Part shown: positions 24,901 through 32,804 of the stretch, piece after piece
Layout of the letters: the number at the start of each line of letters is the position of its first letter
Position numbering within the stretch: position 1 is the stretch's first letter
Assembly: GCA_028288625.1 (NCBI GenBank)
Contig: JAQBNI010000027.1
Location: 1-32,804, forward strand
Origin: Bacteroidota bacterium
Lineage (GTDB): Bacteria; Bacteroidota; Bacteroidia; Chitinophagales; JADIYW01
DNA: 32,804 nucleotides
Direction of reading: 5' to 3'
Notes under the pieces: model-generated
What the model was told of the DNA's origin: nothing
The model's database searches: none
The model's input: only the letters and a program-made list of their open reading frames with translations
Translations under genes and position numbers: made by a program

Positions 24901-25070
24901 TGATAAAAAACGATATTACTGTTGGCAGGAACATTGCTCCATGTGGCGCTGAAGGAATCTACTCCGTTGGTGCAATAAATTTCAGGTGACTTCTCCGTTA
25001 AATTAATAGTTTGCGCCCTTGCAAATACAAAAGTGAAACAAACGATTAGAGATAAAACTATTCTGTACAT
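21954..25070 (-). CDS. T9SS-secreted Ig-like repeat protein, gliding-motility-type C-terminus
   Basis: This 1038-residue secreted protein has a signal peptide (about 1-20, ending ARA-Q). The N-terminal region (about 25-360), rich in paired cysteines, includes ILGIFIDACND and ANEYILIT. A short PKD-like stretch follows, then seven Ig-like repeats (about 453-940). Each repeat starts LGxDTxxC and ends with a second cysteine and D-T/S-I/V. The type B T9SS sorting domain (about 943-1038) has IPTGFTPNGDGLND and VFDRWGELVFES and ends YKGTVLLLR. The protein should be exported by T9SS and sit on or leave the cell surface, like SprB-type adhesins. It is a paralogue of the gene 31 bases upstream. A promoter box overlaps that spacer. 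Confidence 0.93.
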   Translation of the reverse strand: MYRIVLSLIVCFTFVFARAQTINLTEKSPEIYCTNGVDSFSATWSNVPANSNIVFYQSTNPLFNPYLGQGDSIGFIHIDASNTTSNPIVSVCPRILGIFIDACNDLGRSEPANEYILITSGNAGFLPSTLQIDLPSNTDINMGAGACNFQTPSAALMTLLRTGTCNAANLIPAGPADFIPANALVIVFTGNGTDYPYNFSSLCSTNQPVYILQNACTQGVNNGSFVNNGNPICANLMGTRYRTTFIFTPGCSDELTYDRCGLQAFNMANPNAGDGNYAIHLTNTDTSSVGNGGIQNNAADKCNGVVLDSILKTQTITYNIPNDGSANPATNFCNTGFHYIKAITHPNGTQPVSNAIKFKLICLDVTSTTPNSTICSGSNAVINNSSSDATATFSWTVTAGTNITGAAAGTGNTINQTLTNTGNTKDSVIYNITSKDSFCTAVKSVTINVNPKPVKPNLGNDTSFCGTFSKTLSTGDATTSWQRNGTPYATGASINITQTGTYIATITSSCGNVADTIGITPSALQPPINLGRDTNYCGVFSRVLSTGNNTTVWSTGVTASQITITQPGTYWARITGSCGTVSDTIIITQSSGLVFSFGGNTTICSGSTVSLDAGVGYDSYLWSTGEITHFIVISSAGKYWAQVTKNGCSGSDTILVREIFPPTFNSTLGSDTTYCDSFSTVLSTGNNQTKWFRNGTQVSIGPSFTISQNGTYIAKASNSCGIIADTIVINTAAAIPLELGRDTAICIGDSIVLNARVPGVGITYLWKHGEQTPTITVSQVDRYWVEVSNGSCTVRDTIFVDVINPPNALFLGNDTSFCGTFSKQLTTGEANTTWSTGQTGQQILIDKPGTYIAENKNQCGSEKDTIVIQQFPLPVLSLRSDTTICDSVILSIGNGNFNSVLWSTNDTTNSILVTTGGLYSVRVSDSVCTNSDSVRIKKECFYDVYIPTGFTPNGDGLNDILVPLSHIRGMLVLQYDVFDRWGELVFESQNFIPGDVTHGWNGTYKGANSQVDSYTYFFIAKMPDDQVKTYKGTVLLLR

Positions 25071-25083
25071 AAAATAATAACTT

Positions 25084-25091
25084 CAAATTTA
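25084..25091 (-). promoter_or_regulatory. Internal Bacteroidota -7 box before the second T9SS gene
   Basis: The minus strand reads TAAATTTG, an 8/8 match to TAnnTTTG, 13 bases before the ATG at 25070. A TTTA lies 19 bases upstream, inside the 3' end of the preceding gene. The second paralogue could thus be transcribed alone as well as by read-through. Confidence 0.55.
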
Positions 25092-25101
25092 GTGCATAGT
25101 T

Positions 25102-28100
25102 TTATCGTAATAAAGTTACGTTGCCTTTCATAACTTTTTTATCTCCGTTGCTAAACTTAGCAATCACATAATAACCGTAAACTTCCATTTGCGCGGGCTC
25201 ACCCTTGTATTTTCCATCCCAACCGGCAGCTATATCTCCCGGAAGAACGTTATTTGATTCAAATACTTTATTGCCAACACGATTATATATGGTGAATTTC
25301 TCTATGGTGGTATTTCTCGGATTTCCCCTGACTAAAAAAACATCATTGATCCCATCTCCATTCGGTGAAAATGCATTAGGCATCCAGATATCATTTACGC
25401 AATTGGACGTAATACTGATGGAAGATGTATTGGAACATCCGTTGCTATCCGTTACAGTAAGCGTGTAAGTATCTTCCGCCATTACCACTATAAAAGTATC
25501 TTGAGATCCTGTGCTCCAAACATATGATTTAAATCCACCGGGAGCATTTAATTGTATTTGTCCTTCGCAGAATGCAGTATCATTACCAAGATCTGCTACC
25601 GGAAGATCATGTTGTGCAATAGTGATTGCATCCTCTACTGTTCCGCATGCATTGGAAATTGTGGCGGTATAAGTTCCCGCCTGGGAAACCGTGATTTGTG
25701 CAGCAGTAACTCCTGTGCTCCATACCGTTGTTTGAACCCCCGTAGACAATACCTTCGAGAAAGTCCCGCAGTAAGTAGTATCGTTACCCAAAGAAAACTG
25801 TGCCGGCGGATCTAAATTACTTACCTGTACAGAAGCTGAGCTGGAACATCCGTTCTTATAAACCGTAACCGAATAGTTACCCGGGAGAGCAACTGTAATA
25901 TCGGAAGTTGTTTCATTTGTATTCCAGCGCAGAGAGTCAATATTTGTCGCATTTGCTGTAAGCACAGTTGAACTTCTTATGCAGATTGATGTAGTTCCGG
26001 TAATGTTCACTTGTGGGATTAGATTAACAATTACATTTACAGAATCGCGCCCTGTACAATTATTTCCAACTACAGCTACAGTGTATTGCCCTGCAGTTTT
26101 TACTGTGATAGTTTGAGAAGTTGCGCCGGTGCTCCATGAATATTGATTAAATCCTCCACCTGCATTTAAAACAATTGAATCGCCTGCGCAGAACGGTGTA
26201 TTTCCCGTAATCGAAGGGTTACAAATAGTAACCGTACATGAAGACACGTTCACCGCTGATGTTCCAGGACATGCTCCAACATATGCTGTAACAGAATAAT
26301 TTCCAGGTATAGAAACAAAAATCTGGCTGCCTGTTGCTCCCGTATTCCATCTTATAGAATCAAATTGTCCCGAAATTCTCAATGTATCTGTACTACCTAT
26401 GCAAAGTTGATTATTACCGGTGATGAAAATCTGAAGCGGTGCTGCATTAAAAGACACCGTGTCTTTTTTAGATCCGCATCTTCCTGTTGTCGTAACAATA
26501 TATTGTCCGGCTTGATTTGCATTAGTGAATTTTATAGAAACATTTGGTTTCGTTGAATTAAAACCGTTGGGACCGCTCCAGGAGTAAGCAGCAGTATTGT
26601 CAATGTTTGCTACTGTTAATCGAATTGAATCTGTAGAGCATGTAATTTGATTGATACGTGCATCCGGTTTTGCAACAGGATTTACTGCTACTATAGACTT
26701 ACAAACTGTAGTTTGTGTAGGCAAACCTTCATCAACAGTTAAACTTACATTATAAACTCCCGGTTGGTTATAGGTATATACCGGTGGATTTACCAGGGTA
26801 CTTGATTGTATAGATGAATTAGTACAATTGCCAAATACTAATCTTGAAAGTGTATTTGAGTTTACGTTTGGTATAAGCATATATACGCTATCTCTTACCC
26901 TGAAAATATTAGATATGCTATGAGGAAAATCCAGACCGCCTATATTTCCAATATTTGTAAATGTTGGTGCTGATGTAAGACCATTCGGAAATTCCATTTT
27001 GGTAATAGTATTATTAATATGTGTGATAAACCCGAAGGTAGTGCCGCAATCTCTTAATAATTTAATACCATAATTATCAGAATTAACCGGTATACTATAT
27101 GACTGAAGCGTTGGAGTATTTAAATATGAATTGCCAAAGCTCAGTCTGTTTACTACATGAGCGAGTGTAGAATTTAGAAACATATATTTATTTCCATTTT
27201 CTTCCACAAATGTAAATTCTCCCAGGTTATTTAAGCCCGCTACAGTCGTGTTAGTTGCTGTTGGTATATTACCCAAAGAAGTTCCAAAAGACAGCCTGAC
27301 AAGATCATTATTTAATGCATTTGTTATAAATCCATACCAGTTATTACTTTCCTGAAATAAATACAATCCGCCCGGAAAGTGCAAATTACCAATTGCTCCT
27401 AAGTCTGTAGCAGTAGGTGTATTACTCAAACTTGTTCCGAATGACATTCTTACTATTTTTGAAAAACTCTCCCCGCCTGAACATAAAAATCCGTACCAGT
27501 TTCCGTTTGCATCTTTCTTTATTTGTATGCCTTCTATTTTTATATTATTTGTTATTCCTAAATCCCCAAAGTTTGTTACAGTAGGCGTATTTAAATAGCT
27601 ACTTCCATAATTTAACCTTACAATCTGACCGTTTCCGGCACCACCATTTGTAACATGATTCACTACAAATGCATAGTTTATATTGTTATCTGATACAAGC
27701 TCAACATATACAGGTGAACTAAATTGACTATTAATATTCCCCAGGTTTGTCCCGGCTGGTGTACTATTCAAATTGCCTGAACAAAAATTCCAATAGTTAG
27801 TTGTGGCACAGTTCGCCGAAAGATTTGTTAATGTGACATTCGCACCAACACAAACTGTATCCGGCGCATCAAAATCAGGTGTGCAAACTAAACACTTATT
27901 CACTACTACTTTCACCGTTTGTATTTTTATACATCCTGCATCATTTGAAATAGCCGTGTACGTCACGCTATCTTTTGTATTTCCGCTATATGTGAGCACT
28001 TGCTTTATCGTATTCCCGCTTCCTGCCACAGCGCCTGTAATTGCAGCACCTCCGGAGATTGTCCAGCTTAAAGCTGCATTCGGATCTGTACTCGAAATAT

Positions 28101-29226
28101 TTATTTTGACAGAATCCCCGCTACAAATATTCGTCGTATTCGATACAGCAGCAACATCATTACAAACCAGTTTAAATTTTATGGTGTTTGAAATGGGTTG
28201 TGATCCGTTTGGATGAGTGATCGCTTTAATATAATGAAATCCGGTATTGCAAAAACTCAACGGTATCTTAAATTTAAGGATCGTATCTGTATTGAAATTT
28301 AACTGAGAATAATCGAGACCACCACAGCTGTCAATAAGATTTCTGCGGATTCCGTTATTTGCAACGCTTGCCGTATCCAGCCCTTGCTGGCGGATCGCAT
28401 ATGTTCCGTCCTTATTGAAAATATTGCAAAGGTCATAAGTGAAATTATTCGAACAGTTTTGTCGCTTGTCTGTAGCTGTTGTCGTTCTGTAGCGCGTAGC
28501 TCCGCAATTCGAAGCATTGGTGAATGCACCAAGCGTTCGCGTACAGCTGCTTTGCAGCACATAGATGGGATGACCTAAATTACAAAGTCCGTTTACATTA
28601 TAATTTGCCGTAACGGAATCGCTCGTAAAAACTAAAATAATTGCATTTGGCGGAATAGAATCTGTTGGGTTTGCAGGAATGATATTCGAAGCATTACACG
28701 AACCCGCTCTCAAAGATGCGATCAGCGCAGCGTTCGGTATTTTGTAACCACACGGATTTGCATTTATATTAATATCAGCATTTGTAGCACCTGCATTATT
28801 TTGCGAAGAGTAATCAATAGCTAAATTATTTACGCGCACTCCGCTTCCCGAAGTAAGAATAATATATTCATTTTGAGGTTCAGTTCCGGAAACACCACAG
28901 GCGTCAATTAATATACCTACTATTTTTACACAAGAACCAAAACTTACGGTATCGACCGGAATAGCATTGCCGGGAATAAATCCAATACTGTCTCCTTGTC
29001 CCTGATATGGGTTAAATGTGCTGTCTGTATTCTGATATACAACGACATTCGTGTTTGCAGGTATGCCGGATGCTGAAACGGAATAAAGCAGCGTATCGTT
29101 TCCGGTAGAACAGATCACCGTTGGTGAAACTGGGCTTAGAGTAATTACAGGAACCGCGAGCACAAGGAATGCAGAGCAAATAACCGCAAAGATAGTGAAC
29201 AAGATACGGCAGGAAAATTTCTTCAT
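25102..29226 (-). CDS. T9SS-secreted giant protein with embedded propeller-like repeats
   Basis: This 1374-residue secreted protein has a signal peptide (about 1-25). Its N-terminal cysteine-rich region (about 30-355) is shared with the paralogue downstream, including ILIDACG, NEYIILTSG and FCNTGFHYIKAITHPNG. From about 495 to 805 there are six ~50-residue units marked by (R/K)(L/M)xFGxSxxNTPT, probably a beta-propeller; the paralogue lacks them. A PKD domain (about 812-848, YTYNQPGVYNVSLTV) and Ig-like repeats with paired cysteines (about 850-1275) follow. The type B T9SS sorting domain (about 1280-1374) has MPNAFSPNGDGINDVF and ends GNVTLLR. A surface or adhesin role is inferred from architecture. 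It is first of the tandem pair. Confidence 0.93.
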   Translation of the reverse strand: MKKFSCRILFTIFAVICSAFLVLAVPVITLSPVSPTVICSTGNDTLLYSVSASGIPANTNVVVYQNTDSTFNPYQGQGDSIGFIPGNAIPVDTVSFGSCVKIVGILIDACGVSGTEPQNEYIILTSGSGVRVNNLAIDYSSQNNAGATNADININANPCGYKIPNAALIASLRAGSCNASNIIPANPTDSIPPNAIILVFTSDSVTANYNVNGLCNLGHPIYVLQSSCTRTLGAFTNASNCGATRYRTTTATDKRQNCSNNFTYDLCNIFNKDGTYAIRQQGLDTASVANNGIRRNLIDSCGGLDYSQLNFNTDTILKFKIPLSFCNTGFHYIKAITHPNGSQPISNTIKFKLVCNDVAAVSNTTNICSGDSVKINISSTDPNAALSWTISGGAAITGAVAGSGNTIKQVLTYSGNTKDSVTYTAISNDAGCIKIQTVKVVVNKCLVCTPDFDAPDTVCVGANVTLTNLSANCATTNYWNFCSGNLNSTPAGTNLGNINSQFSSPVYVELVSDNNINYAFVVNHVTNGGAGNGQIVRLNYGSSYLNTPTVTNFGDLGITNNIKIEGIQIKKDANGNWYGFLCSGGESFSKIVRMSFGTSLSNTPTATDLGAIGNLHFPGGLYLFQESNNWYGFITNALNNDLVRLSFGTSLGNIPTATNTTVAGLNNLGEFTFVEENGNKYMFLNSTLAHVVNRLSFGNSYLNTPTLQSYSIPVNSDNYGIKLLRDCGTTFGFITHINNTITKMEFPNGLTSAPTFTNIGNIGGLDFPHSISNIFRVRDSVYMLIPNVNSNTLSRLVFGNCTNSSIQSSTLVNPPVYTYNQPGVYNVSLTVDEGLPTQTTVCKSIVAVNPVAKPDARINQITCSTDSIRLTVANIDNTAAYSWSGPNGFNSTKPNVSIKFTNANQAGQYIVTTTGRCGSKKDTVSFNAAPLQIFITGNNQLCIGSTDTLRISGQFDSIRWNTGATGSQIFVSIPGNYSVTAYVGACPGTSAVNVSSCTVTICNPSITGNTPFCAGDSIVLNAGGGFNQYSWSTGATSQTITVKTAGQYTVAVVGNNCTGRDSVNVIVNLIPQVNITGTTSICIRSSTVLTANATNIDSLRWNTNETTSDITVALPGNYSVTVYKNGCSSSASVQVSNLDPPAQFSLGNDTTYCGTFSKVLSTGVQTTVWSTGVTAAQITVSQAGTYTATISNACGTVEDAITIAQHDLPVADLGNDTAFCEGQIQLNAPGGFKSYVWSTGSQDTFIVVMAEDTYTLTVTDSNGCSNTSSISITSNCVNDIWMPNAFSPNGDGINDVFLVRGNPRNTTIEKFTIYNRVGNKVFESNNVLPGDIAAGWDGKYKGEPAQMEVYGYYVIAKFSNGDKKVMKGNVTLLR

Positions 29227-29292
29227 TTTTTACAGCTTTAAGAGCCCGGCAAGATAAGAATATTTATGAAAAATTTAATATCATATAGACAT

Positions 29293-29323
29293 AAAAAAAG
29301 GGCGAAGAGTTGCTCTTCGCCCT
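29293..29323 (-). terminator. Intrinsic terminator of groESL
   Basis: On the minus strand a perfect 11-bp stem, AGGGCGAAGAG/CTCTTCGCCCT, with loop CAA, is followed by a run of T (plus-strand A-run 29293-29299). It lies about 107 bases after the groEL stop and before the T9SS gene. Confidence 0.9.
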
Positions 29324-29368
29324 AGGTTTTATTGTTGATATTCGAGTTGCATGGTGATAGTGAACGAG

Positions 29369-29426
29369 ATCCCTCGCGCTGAGCGCTCGGGATAGTTCGA
29401 CTGTGTATTCGCGAGCGAATACAGTC
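29369..29426. repeat. Pair of adjacent palindromes downstream of groEL
   Basis: Palindrome 1 (29369-29393) is ATCCC-TC-GCGCT-g-AGCGC-TC-GGGAT, with a 2x2 internal loop. Palindrome 2 (29399-29426) is GACT-gt-GTATTCGC-GA-GCGAATAC-AGTC. They are five bases apart, and palindrome 2 ends three bases from the groEL stop. They resemble repetitive extragenic palindromes, but no second copy lies in this window. Confidence 0.6.
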
Positions 29427-29429
29427 TCA

Positions 29430-31073
29430 CTACATCATTCCGCCCATTCCGCCTGGCATGCCGCCCTGCATTCCACCGCCTGCGCCATCCTTGCTAGGTT
29501 TTTCTACTATTGCAGCTTCCGTTGTCAGGATCATACTGGCAATCGATGCAGCATTCTCCAGCGCTACGCGCGTAACCTTTGTCGGATCGATCACACCTGA
29601 TTTATACAGGTCTTCGTACACTTCAGTTTTCGCATTATATCCGTAATCTTTCTTTCCGTTTTTTACATTAAACACAACTATAGAACCTTCTACTCCTGCA
29701 TTTTCAGATATCTGGCGCAAAGGTGCTTCCAATGCCACACGGATAATTTCAATACCGGTTTGCTCATCTTCATTTGCTCCTTTCAATTTTTCTAAAACTG
29801 CCTGCGTCCTGATCAACGCTACGCCGCCACCCGGTACTATACCTTCTTCAACTGCTGCACGTGTTGCATGTAAAGCATCATCGACTCTATCTTTCTTCTC
29901 CTTCATTTCCACTTCAGATGGTGCACCAACATATAATACTGCAACGCCGCCGCTTAATTTCGCTAAGCGCTCCTGTAATTTTTCTTTATCGTAATCGGAT
30001 GTTGTCGTTTCGATTTGCGCCTTGATCTGGTTAACTCTTCCTGTAATATCTTCTTTTTTACCAGCGCCGTTAATAACCGTAGTATTGTCTTTATCGATCA
30101 CAATTTTTTCAGCAGTTCCCAGCTGATCCAGCTGTGTATCTTCCAACTTATAACCTAACTCATCTGAAATAACTTGTCCGCCTGTAAGAATTGCGATATC
30201 CTGCAACATTGCCTTTCTTCTGTCGCCAAAACCGGGAGCCTTCACTGCAGCAATCTTTAATGATCCGCGCAAACGGTTCACTACTAATGTAGCCAACGCT
30301 TCGCTTTCTACATCTTCTGCAATAATTAATAATGCTCTTCCCGTTTGAACTACTTTTTCCAGGATCGGTAAAAGATCCTTCATGGAAGAAACTTTCTTAT
30401 CGTAGATCAGGATAAAAGGTTTTTCCATTTCTACTTCCATTTTTTCAGGATTGGTAACAAAGTATGGAGAGATATAACCCCTGTCGAATTGCATGCCTTC
30501 CACAACATCAACATAAGTTTCTGTTCCTTTCGCTTCTTCCACCGTGATCACACCTTCTATAGAAACTTTTTCCATCGCCTGTGCGATCAGGGTTCCGATC
30601 TCTTCGTCGTTGTTGGAAGAAATTGTACCTACCTGCTGGATCTTGCTGAAATCTTTTCCAACTTTTTCAGATATATTTTTTAATTCCGCAACCACTGCCT
30701 GAACCGCTTTATCTATACCGCGTTTCAAATCCATTGGGTTTGCACCAGCAGTAATACTTTTTAATCCGGGTCCGATGATCGCCTGCGCTAAAACCGTTGC
30801 TGTTGTTGTTCCGTCTCCTGCAATATCGTTTGTTTTAGAAGCCACATCTTTTACCAGCTGCGCGCCCATGTTTTCAAACGGATCTTCCAGTTCTACTTCT
30901 TTTGCTACTGTAACGCCGTCCTTTGTAATTGCAGGCGCTCCGAATTTCTTTTCTATAATTACATTTCTTCCCTTAGGTCCCAGTGTAACTTTTACGGCAT
31001 TTGCCAAAGCATCTACGCCCGCTTTTAATTTATCTCTTGATTCTGTGCTGTAACTGATTTGTTTCGCGCTCAT
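29430..31073 (-). CDS. groEL: Chaperonin GroEL (Hsp60)
   Basis: This 547-residue cytosolic chaperonin has normal length. It has the ATP-binding segments [17 protein letters not shown] and [15 protein letters not shown], the hinge and apical sequences [15 protein letters not shown] and [17 protein letters not shown], and [14 protein letters not shown]. It ends in the glycine-methionine tail [11 protein letters not shown]. It folds client proteins inside the double ring capped by GroES, whose gene is 68 bases upstream on the same strand. Stop is TAG. A strong terminator follows. Confidence 0.98.
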   Translation of the reverse strand: MSAKQISYSTESRDKLKAGVDALANAVKVTLGPKGRNVIIEKKFGAPAITKDGVTVAKEVELEDPFENMGAQLVKDVASKTNDIAGDGTTTATVLAQAIIGPGLKSITAGANPMDLKRGIDKAVQAVVAELKNISEKVGKDFSKIQQVGTISSNNDEEIGTLIAQAMEKVSIEGVITVEEAKGTETYVDVVEGMQFDRGYISPYFVTNPEKMEVEMEKPFILIYDKKVSSMKDLLPILEKVVQTGRALLIIAEDVESEALATLVVNRLRGSLKIAAVKAPGFGDRRKAMLQDIAILTGGQVISDELGYKLEDTQLDQLGTAEKIVIDKDNTTVINGAGKKEDITGRVNQIKAQIETTTSDYDKEKLQERLAKLSGGVAVLYVGAPSEVEMKEKKDRVDDALHATRAAVEEGIVPGGGVALIRTQAVLEKLKGANEDEQTGIEIIRVALEAPLRQISENAGVEGSIVVFNVKNGKKDYGYNAKTEVYEDLYKSGVIDPTKVTRVALENAASIASMILTTEAAIVEKPSKDGAGGGMQGGMPGGMGGMM

Positions 31074-31110
31074 TTTTTATAATTTTTTATTTGATTGAAT
31101 AAATTTTAGT

Positions 31111-31127
31111 CCTGAATCAAGTTCAGG
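31111..31127. repeat. Small palindrome in the groES-groEL spacer
   Basis: CCTGAA, loop TCAAG, TTCAGG: a perfect 6-bp stem between groES and groEL, flanked by GT and TTGAC that partly extend it. It recalls the TCCTGAA...TTCAGGA interspersed palindromes I have seen in Bacteroidota intergenic sequence. Only one copy lies in this window. Confidence 0.5.
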
Positions 31128-31141
31128 TTGACAACGACTCG

Positions 31142-31444
31142 TTAAACGATTGCCAAAATGTCAGATTCTCTCATGATAAGATAATCTGTTCCCTCGATAC
31201 TGATCTCGGTTCCGCTGTACTTTCCGTAAAGCACTGTATCGCCTACTTTAACTTTTAAGGGAATAAGTGTACCGCTTTGCTCGCCGTATTTTCCTTCGCC
31301 GATTGCAACGATTTCTCCTTTTTGCGGTTTTTCTTTTGCTGAATCAGGAATGATAATGCCCGATTTTGTGGTTGTTTCTGCTTCGTTAGCTTTTACTACT
31401 ACTCTGTCCGCCAACGGTTGAATGTTTAATTTACTACTTGCCAT
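31142..31444 (-). CDS. groES: Co-chaperonin GroES (Hsp10)
   Basis: This 100-residue cap of the GroEL ring has the pattern [29 protein letters not shown] with the mobile loop, then [16 protein letters not shown] and [16 protein letters not shown]. It ends [12 protein letters not shown]. The family usually has about 95-100 residues. It is the first gene of groESL and has a complete Bacteroidota promoter upstream. No CIRCE element was found. Confidence 0.97.
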   Translation of the reverse strand: MASSKLNIQPLADRVVVKANEAETTTKSGIIIPDSAKEKPQKGEIVAIGEGKYGEQSGTLIPLKVKVGDTVLYGKYSGTEISIEGTDYLIMRESDILAIV

Positions 31445-31482
31445 AATTATTTTAAAAATTGGTTTACAATTGATTTAACGCG

Positions 31483-31514
31483 CAAAAATAGTCTAATTCT
31501 GTGCCATTCCCAAA
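31483..31514 (-). promoter_or_regulatory. Complete Bacteroidota promoter of groESL
   Basis: On the minus strand TTTG (31514-31511) is followed by exactly 20 bases and TATTTTTG (31490-31483). Both elements match the consensus. The groES ATG is 38 bases downstream. The spacer contains TGGCA, which also occurs upstream of dnaK at the same distance from a TGTCA. Confidence 0.75.
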
Positions 31515-31619
31515 TAATAGCCAAAATGACAAGTACCGGTGAAAAAATTTCAGTTTTACGGGTTACTTATGTGTAATAAATAATATAAAGTCAGTAAATT
31601 AATCACTTAAATAATTGGT

Positions 31620-31988
31620 ATGAAAAAGATTGTGTTGATGATCTCTATATTTTGCGGTGCTGTATTAGCTATTTCCTGTAACGAAGGAGAAAAGAAAGCA
31701 TTGCTAACAGGCGAATGGCGCGGAGCGGAGTGGCTGATCAATGGTCATGCATCCGCTTACGATGTAAACCAGGTCTATTTTAATTTTGGGAAGGATGACC
31801 GGTATAATTCTGATTTTGGAGGTGACAAAGAAAAAGGCAGTTATATTATCCGGGATGATAAATTATACACGACGCCTGATGATGAACTGGAGATCATGGT
31901 GAAGATTGAAAAACTGACGAAGGATAGCCTGGTATTCGATATGAACAGGAGTGGTCAATCTGAAAAACTTACACTCGTGAGAAAATAA
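31620..31988 (+). CDS. Small lipocalin-like lipoprotein
   Basis: This 122-residue protein has a lipoprotein signal (lipobox AISC, cysteine at residue 20). The mature part starts with LLTGEWRGAEWLINGH and continues with alternating beta strands, a pattern common in short Bacteroidota lipocalin-like proteins in which GxW marks the first strand. Ligand and role are unknown. Its stop is one base from that of the convergent esterase gene. No consensus promoter box was seen in the spacer before it. Confidence 0.82.
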   Translation: MKKIVLMISIFCGAVLAISCNEGEKKALLTGEWRGAEWLINGHASAYDVNQVYFNFGKDDRYNSDFGGDKEKGSYIIRDDKLYTTPDDELEIMVKIEKLTKDSLVFDMNRSGQSEKLTLVRK

Positions 31989-31989
31989 A

Positions 31990-32804
31990 TTATTGGATAA
32001 TTAATTTCCCCACAGATACTTCATGTGTTTTATCGTCGGTCAGCCGCACAACATACAAGCCTTTTTGCAAGCCCAGCGATTGAGATGAAACCATCTTGCC
32101 TGAATATATCTCCTTATACACTTCTTTTCCATTAATATCTTCTATTGTCATTACCTGTCCAATGTATGGCTTTGTGTTATTAAATATAAAATCATCAAAT
32201 GTTGGATTTGGATACATGCTTACATCACTCACCTTATTATTTCTTACGTACGTTGCAGTGGAACATCCTAACTGGTAAGCAAAAAAGTTTTTCATATACC
32301 AAACGGTGCTGTCAAACCACGGCTGCGTTACCGTCCCGAAATAATCTGAAGAATAGGAAGTGTGTCCTGCATCGGGAATAATGTAAAAAGGATTATAAAT
32401 TCCAAGTTCCTGCGCCTTTGTATGTAAAATATTGCTGCCGTCTACATACATCAAAGTGGGAATGTTATATGGTCGACCGCGGTTAAACGGAATCTCAGGA
32501 TCCCAGATATTGTGCACGCTTAAAAAATTTGTATGCTCGTTATCGAGATAACTTTTATCTCCCAGTGCGCCGTTAATATTTACAACACCAAAAATCGTTT
32601 TTCCGAAATCGATAAAATCGTAATCTCCGAAAACGCCTCCTATTGCATCTAAAGAAGATTTCCATTCAGGGTTAAGTGTATCTAAAGAATCGAGGTAAAC
32701 CGTATGCATTACATTGAACGCACCTGCGCTTCCTCCGCATAGAAAAATTTTCGTCGTATCAATTCTGAATGGATTTGCACTGTCACGCGCGCTATTAAAA
32801 AAGT
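31990..32804 (-). CDS. T9SS-secreted esterase-like protein (5' end outside window)
   Basis: About 271 C-terminal residues are visible; the frame is open to the right edge and its true start lies beyond it. The first visible part reads TTKIFLCGGSAGAFNVMHTV, with a GxSxG nucleophile elbow of alpha/beta-hydrolases (GGSAG). A likely catalytic histidine lies in IIPDAGHTSYS. The last ~75 residues are a type A T9SS sorting domain: VSMYPNPTFDDF, then SLGLQKGLYVVRLTD and a final KLIIQ. The enzyme is thus probably a secreted or surface-bound esterase; its substrate is unknown. An internal ATG at 32709 is not the real start because coding similarity continues upstream of it. Confidence 0.88.
   Translation of the reverse strand, partial: FFNSARDSANPFRIDTTKIFLCGGSAGAFNVMHTVYLDSLDTLNPEWKSSLDAIGGVFGDYDFIDFGKTIFGVVNINGALGDKSYLDNEHTNFLSVHNIWDPEIPFNRGRPYNIPTLMYVDGSNILHTKAQELGIYNPFYIIPDAGHTSYSSDYFGTVTQPWFDSTVWYMKNFFAYQLGCSTATYVRNNKVSDVSMYPNPTFDDFIFNNTKPYIGQVMTIEDINGKEVYKEIYSGKMVSSQSLGLQKGLYVVRLTDDKTHEVSVGKLIIQ

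Overview
The window comes from a member of the phylum Bacteroidota, probably a Chitinophagales/Sphingobacteriales-like lineage. Three kinds of evidence support this. Several genes have promoters of the Bacteroidota sigma-factor type (TTTG, about 20 bases, TAnnTTTG). Three proteins carry type IX secretion (T9SS) sorting domains. Several proteins belong to families found mainly in this phylum: a BT_3928-like DoxX protein, a double DUF1599 protein and an S23-type four-helix-bundle protein. No tRNA, rRNA, CRISPR array, transposase or phage gene was found. No gene-free stretch exceeds about 210 bases. The exact taxon cannot be fixed from the sequence alone.

Layout. 1-2.8 kb (minus): partial dCTP deaminase, then a response regulator and its histidine kinase. 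2.9-7.7 kb (mostly plus): a lipoprotein hydrolase, a DUF962/Mpo1-like membrane protein (minus), an EamA exporter coupled to an unknown protein, an acyl-CoA thioesterase and an exported thioredoxin-fold protein. 7.7-12.5 kb: dihydropteroate synthase coupled to an exported unknown protein (minus), then divergently the double DUF1599 protein, a DoxX/MauE-like protein and a DppB-type permease. 12.6-15.5 kb: shikimate kinase (plus), then a SanA/DUF218 protein, a secreted HELYH protein and a PyrR-like phosphoribosyltransferase (minus). 15.6-19.7 kb (plus): a membrane ferredoxin-type Fe-S protein and a CCG-domain Fe-S protein separated by an S23 gene, then an unknown protein, a lipoprotein and a DUF3817 protein. 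19.9-21.8 kb: dnaK. 22-29.2 kb (minus): two tandem paralogous T9SS-secreted giant repeat proteins. 29.4-31.4 kb (minus): groES-groEL. 31.6-32.8 kb: a small lipoprotein and a partial T9SS-secreted esterase.

Most genes are housekeeping or cell-envelope genes. The least ordinary structure lies in the spacers. Many intergenic stretches are built of short, imperfectly iterated words, and some have arms complementary to each other. The clearest case is a 21-base inverted repeat that closely brackets the S23 gene, which itself separates two Fe-S genes that look like one operon. This resembles the layout of 23S rRNA intervening sequences, but here it lies within a protein-coding operon. A second pattern is that several genes have a perfect TAnnTTTG box only 4-6 bases before the start codon, which suggests leaderless mRNAs. 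A third is that four of five convergent gene pairs meet with 0-2 bases between stop codons.
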